Shown here one piece after another: positions 24,125 through 34,160 of a stretch of DNA of 64,000 nt. The position numbers and the translations under genes are program-made. Source of the DNA: Notolepis coatsorum (Eukaryota; Chordata; Actinopteri; Aulopiformes; Paralepididae); assembly GCA_963971535.1 (NCBI GenBank), contig OZ020594.1:111398751-111462750 (forward strand), read 5' to 3'. The notes beneath the pieces were generated by a model, which had not been told where the DNA came from, searched no databases, and saw only the letters and a program-made list of their open reading frames with translations. Positions within the stretch are counted from its first letter, which is position 1. Each line of letters begins with the position of its first letter.

Positions 24125-26309
24125 TGCGGTGGAGGAGGAGATTCATCATCTGGTGAAGGAGGGCGTCATAGAACCGATCAACGCCTCTCCCTGGGTGTCC
24201 AACCTGGTGATAGCCAAGAAACGGGGGGGCGGCGGCGGCGGACTGCGTCTATGCGTCGATCTGACAGACGTAAACAAAGCCATCATCCCTGACAAGTATC
24301 CCCTCCCCACAGCGGAGGAGCTGACTAGCCATTTCCATGGCTCCACGATTTTCAGTAAAATGGATTTACGTCACGGCTACCTGCAGGTTCCCCTGGCACC
24401 GGGCAGTATGGACCTCACAGCGTTTGTCACACATGTGGGGGTTTTCAGGTACAAGCGCATGGCTTTTGGCCTGTCATCAGCCCCAAGCTGTTTTCAGAAA
24501 ATAATGTCGCTCATTTTGGCTGGCATCCAGGGGGTCAGCATCTACTTGGATGATGTGGTGGTGCATGCGCCCACCGCTGCACTCCACGACGCTCGCCTGG
24601 AGCAGGTCTTCCAGCGCTTCAAGCAACACAGGGTCACACTCAACGCGGAGAAGTGTACATTTGGAGCTACTGAGGTCGAGTTCCTGGGGTTCAGGCTCTC
24701 CAGGGAGGGTATCACCCCGATCATGTCCCACACCGAAGCAATCCTGTCCCTGCCAGACCCGCAGTCGCCGTCCAAGCTGTCTTCTTTTCTAGGCATGGCG
24801 GCCTACTACCTCCGGTTCATGCCACACTATTCTGACTCCACGGCCCCTCTGCGCCAGCTGTTACGCAAGGATGCGGTATGGGACTGGACCCCGGCCTGCC
24901 GGGAGGCTGTGCGCGTCATCAAACAGCAGCTCACGTCCCCGCCAACACTGGCGCATTTCAGCCTGACCGCGCCCACCTTGGTCACCTGTGACGCCTCTGG
25001 GGTGGCGCTCGGCGCCGTGCTATCCCAGGTTCATGGAGGGGTAGAGCGTCCAGTGGCTTTTGCCTCTCGGGCCCTCACACCAGCCGAGCAGAAATACTCG
25101 GTGGGGGAAAGGGAGGTCCTCGCCTGTCTGTGGGTCTGCGAACGCTGGCATGTCTACCTGTATGGCAGGGCGTTCACCATTCGCACAGATCATCAGTCTC
25201 TGACAGCGCTGCTGGCGACCCGAGGGGCGGGGCACAAGCCTATGAGGCTACTGAGGTGGGCTGATAGGCTGAATCAGTACAACTTCGGACTCAAGTTTAT
25301 GCCGGGGCGCTCTAACACGGTAGCTGACCTTCTTTCAAGAGCCGTCTCTACGACAAAAGAGGCGGGTGAGGCGAGTCCTGAACAGGAGGACTGGGTCCAC
25401 ATGCTGCATGGACCGCTCAGCGCAGTAGTCACGCTGGCTGAGCTGCAGCAGGCTGCGGCTGAAGATGAGACATTTGCAAACCTCCGTGCCTATATCCAGG
25501 ACGGCTGGCCAGCCACGGTGGAGGACAGACTGCTCCCCTACCGCAACGAGCTCTCCTGCTGGGGGGAGGTGTGCCTCGCCCGCGGTCACCGCGCTATTAT
25601 ACCAGAGGCGCTGAGGGCCAGGGTATTGCACATGGCGCACGACGGCCACCTGGGGGTGGTTAAGTTGAAACAACGCTGCAGAGACACAGTGTGGTGGCCT
25701 CACATAGACGGCGACGTAGAGGAGCTGGTGCGCAACTGTACCTGCTGCCTGCTGAGTGGGAAAACGGGCCAGCCGGCTACAGCACCCCTCACCCCGACCC
25801 CGTGGCCGTCCGCGCCGTGGGAGCACATTCAGGTTGACCTATGCGGAGAGCTTCATGGGGCCCCGGCACATGCCCGCTACCTGATGGTCGTGCACGACCT
25901 ACACTCAAAGTGGCCAGAAGCCATCGAACTCAGCTCCATCACCACACAGAGCATCACCGACAACCTCGTCAAGCTGTTTGGGCGCTGGGGCTTGCCCAGT
26001 GTCGTCACCACAGACAATGGGCCTCAATTCATTTCGGCAGAGTTCTCGGAGTTCCTGTCACTGAGGTCCATCAGGCACATCAGGACGTCGGTCTACCATC
26101 CTGAAAGTAACGGCGGCGTTGAACGCCTAAACAAATCTCTGAAGAATGGAATCCGAGCCTGCCTGGAGGAGGGGAAAACCTTCAGCGCTGCACTCACCCA
26201 AACTCTCCTCACCATCCGGGCATCCAAGCACTCCACCACAGGGGTCTCTCCGGCTCTGCTCATGATTGGGGCGAGAAATGAAACAACCACTAGACTGCTT
26301 GAGAGCTGA
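24042..26309 (+). pseudogene. Gypsy pol: RT, RNase H, integrase
   Basis: This 755-codon frame reads a Gypsy pol. RT: FSKMDLRHGYLQVPLAPGS, AFGLSSAPSCFQ, and the catalytic box YLDD (about residue 168). RNase H: TCDASGVALGAVLSQ (about 315) and RTDHQSLTALL. Integrase: the H2C2 zinc site (HDGHLG...CTCCLLSGK), then core residues in VDLCGELHG, VTTDNGPQF and ESNGGVERLNKSLK. All catalytic positions look intact. The glycine run near residue 63 (GGGGG) is a local expansion. The frame stops at 26309, and the integrase C-terminus continues in the frame of 26266-26766, a frameshift near 26280-26300. Confidence 0.92.
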
Positions 26310-26766
26310 ACCGGCCCCTGCATGCGAGAGCCCTGGGCTCGAGAAGGCCAGAGATCAGGTCCAAAGCTCACAGGCTCAGATGAAACGGAGGTATGATGCC
26401 TCTCACAGAGTACAGACCCCCGCTATGTCAGCAGGGGATTGGGTGAGGATTAAACACGCCAACCGCAAGAACAAGCTGAGCTCATACTGGTCAGCACCCC
26501 TCCGAGTGACCCGTCAACTGGGTCCGGCCACCTACAGACTAGATGATGGTTCTCGCTGGCACTCAAACCGCCTGCATAAGGTTGGTGCCCCGACACTGCC
26601 CGCATCATCCCTGAGCCAAGCTGCAACCCGCAGTTGGCAGACCCGCTTGGAAGCAACCAGGGTGGGAGGTAACCCACCACAACCACCAGACCCTGCTCCC
26701 CAGCCTGCTCGCCCTCAGAGGGTGAGGGCTCCACCCGCTTGGCATGGGGACTATGTTACTGGGTAA
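26266..26766 (+). pseudogene. Gypsy integrase C-terminal domain
   Basis: Out of frame with the preceding pol. The segment KRRYDASHRVQTPAMSAGDW, followed by LGPATYRLDDGSRWHSNRLH, is the C-terminal SH3-like DNA-binding region of Gypsy integrases. Stop at 26764-26766. Confidence 0.85.
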
Positions 26767-26854
26767 ATGCCACGGGTTGGTGGACTGAAGTGTTCAGTTT
26801 CTGTTCATGGACTGGAATGTTCTATTGCTGTTGCAAAAGGGAAGGGGGGGGAAA

Positions 26855-27029
26855 TGCTATGTCCTGTTATGCTACGTATAGGTTGTGACATACTAGCAGT
26901 TACACTGTAGGCTACTGTGCCTATAATAGACGGGCGTGGTTAGCGCTCGAGGTAGGGCTGGTGTTGTAACGTAAACGTTAGTAGAATAAAGTTATGAAAC
27001 CACACGGTTGTGTGTTCATTGTCTCAACA
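26855..27029 (+). repeat. Gypsy 3' LTR (short)
   Basis: 175 bp, from TGCTATGTCCTGTTATGC to TTGTCTCAACA, directly after the polypurine tract. It contains an AATAAA at 26985-26990. No matching 5' LTR exists in the window. Confidence 0.75.
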
Positions 27030-27317
27030 TAATACACACACATGAAATTATACATGCACACACATGAAATGATAGATGCACACACATGAAATGATACATG
27101 CACACACATGAAATGATAGATGCACACACATGAAATGATACATGCACACACATGAAATGATACATGCACACACATGAATTGATACATGCACACACATGAA
27201 TTGATACATGCACACACATGAAATGTAACATGCACACACATGAATTGATACATGCACACACATGAAATGATACATGCACACACATGAAATGATACATGCA
27301 CACACATGAAATGATAC
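27030..27317. repeat. 22-bp minisatellite, right array
   Basis: About 13 units of ACACACATGAAATGATACATGC with variants (GAATTGATAC, GATAGATGC), continuing the array at 22680-22809. The short Cys/His-rich frames on the minus strand are repeat artefacts. Confidence 0.95.
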
Positions 27318-27903
27318 CGTGATGGCCCTATGAAACCAATGCTCCGATACAAGCGTCAAACTCGAAACTACATTTCCCCCAAACCCTGCTTTAAAGCCTG
27401 CTTTGCTACGGCAAAAGTCACGTGACCTATGACGTCCGAACCAGTAAGTGTATCGTTCGCTCAGGGAATCATGTGACTGGTTTCGACACGGCGAGACTGT
27501 TTCGTAACGCGAGACTTTGTTTGCGCTGCATTCTACTCTACATAAACGCCCAAAACATTTCACTCTGTCTGTGTGGTTTTGTAGTAGGAGTGGTAGTTGT
27601 TTTTGAGAGTTGCTATTGAGAGTTGTTTTTTGATCATCATGGAGCCAGCTAAGAAGAGAAGCCGTTCTCAAATGTGGGAACACTTTGATCTGATCAGTCC
27701 TAGTAAGGTATGTGTGCATTGTACTCCTTAATAATGTGTAATTCTGAGAGTGTACAAATAAGAGTAGCATTCGATTTCTATATGATTAGATATGTGTTGT
27801 GTAGCCTATTTATTATGCTTTGTAGAGACCATCAAATAATTAGTTAGGATGCAATTTGATTTGTCTACTGGTCAAGTGCTTGCTGTGTCGTCACCAATTG
27901 GCC

Positions 27904-27906
<3 letters not shown>

Positions 27907-28001
<95 letters not shown>

Positions 28002-28002
28002 T
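27907..28002 (+). repeat. (AAT)n coding for 32 Asn inside the BED finger
   Basis: 96 bp, AAT repeated with one AAC, in frame with exon 2 of the transposase. It sits between the Cys pair (CLLC) and the His pair (RHFRAKH) of the BED zinc finger, where family members as I recall them have only two or three Asn. Confidence 0.9.
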
Positions 28003-28389
28003 ACGTCCTCAATGCTGAGGCACTTCAGAGCCAAGCATGAGAAGGAGAACCAGCAGGACTCAGATCAAGGTAGGTTTTATTGACTGTACAAACATTATTA
28101 CCCACTCATTAACTCATTATCATTCATTAAACACACTATACAAATGCAATATGATATAATAGTATCGTTCATCATGCCTTGCCTTATTTACATTTTTCTT
28201 TTCATTTGTTTGTCTGTCTTAGTGGACCGGAAGCAAGAGCTGGATGAGGCCCTTGTCAACATGGTGGTGAAAGACTCCCAGCCTTTTTCCATCGTGGATG
28301 ATCAGGGCTTCAAAGAGTTTGTGGGAAAGCTTGATCCCACATACATTCTGCCTTCTAGACACGTAGCTTACACTGTATTGCACTATCGC

Positions 28390-28554
28390 AGGACCTTAGC
28401 ATGTCTTTTACCATGATTTTGTAAACTTTATGTACATTATACCTGTTATGTCTTATTCTTATTACTTGTATTATTGCACAATCGCTGCGGGCATGACCAC
28501 CCGCATTTCACTGTATGATTGTATCCCGTGACAAATAAAACTCTTGACTTGACA
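28390..28554 (+). repeat. LINE/SINE 3' tail inserted in the transposase
   Basis: Reads GCACAATCGCTGCGGGCATG ACCACCCGCATTTCACTGTA and ends in AATAAAACTCTTGACTTGAC. The same family appears in antisense at 47385-47480. It separates exon 3 (ending near LPSR) from the next coding block; its left limit is uncertain. Confidence 0.7.
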
Positions 28555-29153
28555 GGTTCTGAAGAAAATAGTGGTGGATAAGTATGAAGAGGAGAAGACC
28601 AAGGCCAAGGTTCAACTGCAGGACATAGAGGGTGTGAGCCTGACTGCAGATATGTGGACCTCCATTAATATGGATGCTTATCTCGCAGTAACATGCCATT
28701 ATGTCCACGAAGGTGACGCTGCCACTGTACTTTTGGGAGTGCTGCCATTCCCTCAAGTGCATACAGCTGAAAACCTTGCAGCTACTATGAGGTCTCTCAT
28801 GGAGGAGTGGGGCATTGCAACCAAGGTTAGATGCCTTGTGACGGATGCTGCATCAAACATGGTGGCCACTGCCAGAAATCTGGAGGTTAGGCATGTTGTG
28901 TGCATTGCACATGAACTAAATCAAGTGGTAAAAAAATCTCTAGAGCAAACACCTGGCCTATAGGATCTACGCACAAGGGCACGGAGAATAGTGATGCTTT
29001 TCCGATCCAGCACTACTGCTAAAGAGAGGCTGACCAGTGTGCAGGTGCTAATGAGTCGTCCAGTGCTGAAGGTGATCCAAGAGGTGGACACTCGCTGGAA
29101 CAGCACCTTCCTGATGCTGCAACACCTGTGTGATGAGAGGCAAACAGTGGGGG

Positions 29154-30290
29154 CAGGGGCGTAATTTGCGGGGGGGTCCCCGGAAAATGTCCCCCGCATG
29201 ATTTCAGAATGCAGTATTTGTCCCCCCCATGTTTTCCAAACCGCTGCAACTGCGCGGCCTGGCGGCCAGCACTGTGACTCGCTACTACACAGTGCCGGCA
29301 CTGCAGATTTACCCTACTCTTGGAATGCATGGCCAGATCCTCAAAGTCATACATAGGGGCGCTGTCTTGATAATGCAGTGTTATTAAAGCAGCGTGTAGT
29401 GTAGCCAACGCTGGAAATCCGTTGGTAAAGAAATAGCGGCCTGGAATAGTTTTTGTTTTGGGACAATTCGCAGTAAAGGAATATATCTGTCGGCGATGTT
29501 GTATGCGGGAACGAATTGCAGAGAGGGAGGACTGACTGAAGTGGAGAGTGTGTTTACTTGTGTCTCGGAAAATAAATGTCTCATCTGATTTCTTTAATAA
29601 TAATAACCTGGACTTGCTGCAGGCGTAGCATATGCATCAGGATATTCTGGACTCACTGGACATTCATGTTGTCATGAAGGAGTTTATTTCCACCACTCCT
29701 GAACGCAAGACCACCTTCTGTGTTTACCGTCTTCGGAATAGGTAATGTGTGTTATTATTTATCGCTCCTGCAGCGATTGTTGTTGCGACAGTGACACAGA
29801 GGGCGCAACAGCCAGGTGGGGTAAACTGGGCTGTGATGTGTGCATCAGAACGCTCAGAGCGCGGAGTTGGGCAGCTGTTTTGATTGAAAAGTTTGATTGA
29901 AAAGTTTATTAACAGATTGCAGAATGGGTACAGTACAGTACAGCTCAATACATACAATTGTTAAGGGGATGCAGACCAGAGAAAGACTTTCGTCTTGTTT
30001 ACATCAGGGACCGTCCCCCATTTTCAATTCATCATAGTATCCTAGTGAACGAGAGTGTTGGTTATGACTGACAGACAGTGGAGCTGTTTGCAGATAGCGA
30101 GCATTTTGACGTGTTGCGTGGTGGCGATGTCTCGCAGACAATACAACTACAAGTATAATTATATAATATATATATTTTATATAAAAAAAAATTATATAAA
30201 AAAAAAAAAAAAACGACCCCCCCCTGCGACGTCACTGACCACGCCCCCTAATATGTCCCCCCCACCGCTGGGACCAAAGTTCCGCCACTG
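29154..30290. mobile_element. hAT non-autonomous element inside the transposase exon
   Basis: 1137 bp with ends CAGGGGCGTAATTTG and CAAAGTTCCGCCACTG (inverse CAGTGGCGGAACTTTG) and an 8-bp target duplication AGTGGGGG (29146-29153 and 30291-30298). Taking out the element and one duplication leaves the host coding frame continuous, confirming the boundaries. The interior holds an antisense LINE/SINE tail (29885-30020), a fragment like the foldback end (29412-29428) and poly-A/AT tracts (30140-30215). Confidence 0.92.
29885..30020 (-). repeat. LINE/SINE 3' tail, antisense
   Basis: Reads TTTATTAACAGATTGCAGAA ... CAGGGACCGTCCCCCATTTT, the inverse of the tail family at 2820-3065. Nested in the hAT element. 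Confidence 0.8.
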
Positions 30291-30819
30291 AGTGGGGGCA
30301 GCACTTGCATCACTGAGAACGGATGTTAATCCTCTCTCTTCCGATGACTATGACACAATAGCAGCATGCTTACAAGTGCTCTACCCATTTTACATGGCAA
30401 CGGTGGAAATGTCCCAGGAGAAGAGAGTGTCAGGGTCGATGGTGATTCCAATGATAAAAATGCTAACATATTCAACACATGAAATTCTGGGGAAAACCAC
30501 CAACGTGACAGCAATACAGCTGGGACAAAACATGCTTGCAACCCTCATACATAAGTTTGATACACTTGAGAGCTCAAGCCGTTTGTCCCTGGCAACACTG
30601 CTTGACCCAAGGTTCAAAACCATCGGCTTCCACAGTCAAAACCAAGCCCAAGTAGCAAGACTGACAGGTGAATGTGCAGCACTGATGAAGCACACAGACC
30701 CATCAGCTCAACCACAACACACTGCACCAAATGTAGAAAATCCACCCTCCACAGGTAATATTATAACTAGATTATTATTGATGTACTGTACAGGACTAAA
30801 TAAGTAAAAATATGATACA

Positions 30820-31976
30820 TGTTCTGAAGGGCCAGATTAACACTGAGAATATACGTTTTATTATTTTATATAACTTGTATATTATTTATATATATAAGCT
30901 ATATACCTTTAAGCCTCCGTTTGAATCATAGCATTATTCGCTTTCCTCATTGGACAACGCCCTTGGCATTGACGGCGTCAACAGTCGCGTCCCCCAGACA
31001 AGTTCATAGACGAGTTCGGACAAGTTGAGACATGCCCTTGGCCAGCGCATTGATTCCGGACAAGAGATTTGGTTGCACCCTAGAAATCACTCTAAGTATA
31101 TATTGTGGAAGGCGCAAGCAGCAGCAGTTCGGTGTGCAACAGTAACGTGAAGTGAAGCGTGAACCTAGTAACTAGTGTGAACCTTAGCAAGTGTGTGTGG
31201 ACTTAACGTAATTAGTATCAGAACACGAGGTGAACCTAGCAGCAGAACTATTGGACATGTGAGCAGTGGAACCTACCCGCGGTGTATCGTTACGGATAAC
31301 TAGTAGCTCCTTAGATACGACCTTGATATTGTAGAACCATTGTTGGTGGATTATAGTGAATTGTGTAAACGTAGTAACGTGGAGAAGAGCATCGTTAATC
31401 CCATTGTCGTTTGGATTTAACTACACCTGAAGATTTGCATCGGGCTAGCTTCGAGGACGAAGCTAGCTAGCTATCATCACTGCCGTCGGGCATTGGATTA
31501 AGAGCTATTACCCTGCTATCGAGCACTTGGATTACAAGGACCGGATCCGTATGAGACCCCCTTTCTTCAGTGACCAGCCGGAGTATCTGCCTATTCTTCA
31601 AATCCTCTGGAGCTTACCACTCCGTGGGGGAAATCACCAGTCTCCAGGTATACCCTCGTTTGCCCCCTATATCGCCATCTCACGCCATGCAGCGTTCCGG
31701 TCTAGTATTATTAGCCTAGGAATTATTCATTCCCACTGACTTTGATACTCTGACATTCTACTATCATTCGCCATAAAAGAGCGACCAAATAATTCTCAGT
31801 TGTATATGTGACATTGATAATAAAATACTGTAAACGTTATCTCTTTGTCACCGTACCGTCTATTGAGTGTCTGCCATATTTAACTGTACTGTCTGGCAAG
31901 TAATAATAATAGTTAGTAGTGGTTTAATCTATCACAATCTTTAATACAGTCAGGGTTTTGGAACCCCTCAGTTACA
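30820..31976 (+). repeat. 5' LTR of BEL copy 2
   Basis: 1157 bp, TGTTCTGAAGGGCCAG to CCCCTCAGTTACA. It contains AATAAA-like motifs near 31819 and a short perfect repeat GCTAGCTAGCTATC near 31461. It lacks 7 bp (near 30877) present in the 3' LTR. Confidence 0.95.
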
Positions 31977-31978
31977 AT

Positions 31979-31995
31979 TGGTCCTTCGAGCCGGA
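31979..31995 (+). promoter_or_regulatory. Primer binding site, tRNA-Tyr type
   Basis: TGGTCCTTCGAGCCGGA, two bases after the LTR, is complementary over 17 nt to the 3' end of vertebrate tRNA-Tyr(GTA) including CCA, as I recall that tRNA. It would prime minus-strand synthesis. Confidence 0.75.
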
Positions 31996-32029
31996 GGGTA
32001 TCAGTAATACTAATCATATTAATAATAAT

Positions 32030-34160
32030 ATGGCCAGCGGCGGACACTCTCCAAACGGCTCTCCCAAACTAGAGCGCCCTAGGCGCCAGCGTCAGCCCCC
32101 TCCACACTTGGAGAACTACGCTGTAGATCTACCTCCTAGCTTATCTAAAAAGACGTTAAGCACGGATTAAATTAATAGCTTAAGTATGCCCAACCTTATC
32201 GACCTGTCGCCCCCACCGGTAGAGACCCACGCTAGTTTAAGTGAAACTGACTTAGCTCACGGGGGGGGACAAGCGGGACATGACTTGACTATGCCCAAAG
32301 ACCACCGCGCCCCCGAGATGGACCTCGGAGCGCCAGAAGATAAAGACCGCGCCTCCGAGATGGACCTCGGAGCGCAAGAAGGTACAGAACGCGCCCCCGA
32401 GATAGACCTCGGAGCGCAAGAGGATAAAGAACGCGCCCCCGAGATGGACCTCGGCGCGCACCAAAGAAAAGAGTACCGCGCCTCCGAGATGGACCTCGGA
32501 GCGCGGGAGAAGATAAGATACAGCGCCCCCGAGATGGACCTCGGAGCGCGTAAAGAGAACAGGTCAACGCCAAGCCCTGTCAACTCCAGATCACCATCAT
32601 CAGCGTCATCCCCAAGCGAGGCCGACCAGAGGCTAGCGCAAGTCCTGATCGCCACGCTGACTGCTTCAACGGAAAGAGAACGTCTTCAAGCGCAACAACA
32701 GAGTGAGCGTAACCGCCTCCAGAGTGAGCGTGAACATTCTAGACTGGAAAGAGAACGTCTCCAAGCGCAACAAGAGAGTGAGCGTAACCGCCTCCAGAGT
32801 GAGCGCGAACATCTCAGACTGGAAGAGAGGCGCCTCCAGGCTGAAGAAAACATAGAGCGAGACCGCGCCAATGCACAGCGCGAGGTGCAGCGCGACGCCG
32901 CCAATGCACAGCGCGAGGCGGAACGAGACCGTCTACAAGCACAAATGATGGAGCAAGCGCTCCAGAGGGTGACACCCCACTCCTCCACCCGGAGCTCCCG
33001 GAGATCATCACGACACGGGTCGAGGGCACCTTTCCCCTCCCCGACCAATCTACACGGGACCCAGCCTACGGGAAGAACCTGCTTACGTTGCAGAGAAGCT
33101 AACCAAGCGACTACAAAGCCTAGCGGAGGACGAGGGAGGACAGAAAGCCCACACACACGCACCCATCTCAGACCAGGAGGAACAGTGCAGCCCCGGTCTC
33201 AGCCCCGACGTGCAGCGTTATGAACCCCCAACCCGTCCCAGTGGGGAGTTTGAGCAACAGACAGCACAGAGGAATAGTGCCTGGGAACCCAGCCTCTGGT
33301 TCCCACCCAGCACGACCCAACGACCCCACGCACAGGGAGACTCGCCAAGGAGGCCTCTGCCTCTCCCCCCACGTGCGTCAGTGTCACAGCCATCCATGGC
33401 ATCCTACATTGGGACACCCACATTCCCAGACTTTACGCGTGAAGACAGAGCGCAGTATACCGAACTGCGCATGTGTTTAGAGACCATTATGTCCGGAGTA
33501 CAGGACGAGTCCTACAAATATGCCATCCTCCTTAAGCACCTCAAAGTACCCAGAGCGCACAACATAGCGCTGGCATACTCTAACTCAAAGACTCCCTACT
33601 CTGATGCCCTGGTGGCCCTCGACGCGCGTTACGGACGTACATGGGACTATGTCATTCAGGAGATACGGGAGATTGAACGTCTCCCCCCAGCTAAAGACAA
33701 TCGAGCCCTGGATGACCTATCCATTAAAGTACAATCCCTGGTAGGGATGCTCGGGTCACAAAGAGAGAAGGGGATGTACGAGTTGTACGCCAACTCCAAC
33801 GTGGAGCGGATATTAGAGAAGTTCCCCCCAGCCCGCCAAGAACGTTTTCGGCGGCAAAGAGATCACCGTGACCCCCACGGCCCAGAACAATCACTCCTAG
33901 ACCTTGCTGACTTCCTAGCCAGAGAGGTCAGCAGCCTACGGATCGACACCTTCGCGTGGGGCGGCTCTAACCCTAAAGATGGACCGAGAAGGTTTAAAGA
34001 CAACAGCAGGCCCGTCACCGTGATGCACCAGGCCGAGTCGGTGCCGCGACAAAAGAGCCATAACCACCCCCCCCCCCCGCTAAGGGAAAATGGAAGATCG
34101 CATGCCAATATTGCGACAACGAACACTGGCTGTCACAATGCGACGCATTTAAGAAATTGA
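32030..34160 (+). pseudogene. BEL/Pao gag region, copy 2, frame broken
   Basis: Gag of BEL copy 2 in pieces. A first ATG at 32030 (MASGGHSPNGSPKLERPRRQ) ends at TAA 32168. A second frame, 32186-33223 (MPNLIDLSPPPVET...), carries six tandem copies of an APEMDLGA motif (32310-32560) and then coiled-coil repeats SERNRLQSEREHSRLERERL. A frameshift near 33040-33060 leads to frame 33210-34160, with the DUF1759-like segment (YTELRMCLETIMSGVQDESY). A second frameshift falls at a poly-C run (34067-34079), where copy 1 has CACCCCCTCGACG. The APEMDLGA array has no counterpart in the 5'-truncated copy 1. Confidence 0.88.

Larger units (their letters stand above)
22810..27029 (+). mobile_element. Gypsy-type LTR retrotransposon, 5' LTR absent
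   Basis: Order gag, protease, RT, RNase H, integrase, polypurine tract (AAAAGGGAAGGGGGGGGAAA, 26834-26853) and a 175-bp 3' LTR. The gag frame follows the minisatellite directly, so the 5' LTR and leader are missing. The frame is broken at several points, so it is a dead copy. Confidence 0.93.

Noticed and set aside
27016..27352. Cys/His-rich frames (MCVHVSFHVCAC type) on the minus strand
   Set aside because: Translations of the 22-bp minisatellite, not a metal-binding protein.
30055..30291. Small frame over the right part of the hAT element
   Set aside because: Reads A/T tracts and the terminal repeat; not protein-like.
32252..32655. Minus-strand frames with SRGRVLYPLALRG-type repeats
   Set aside because: Shadow of the APEMDLGA array on the other strand.
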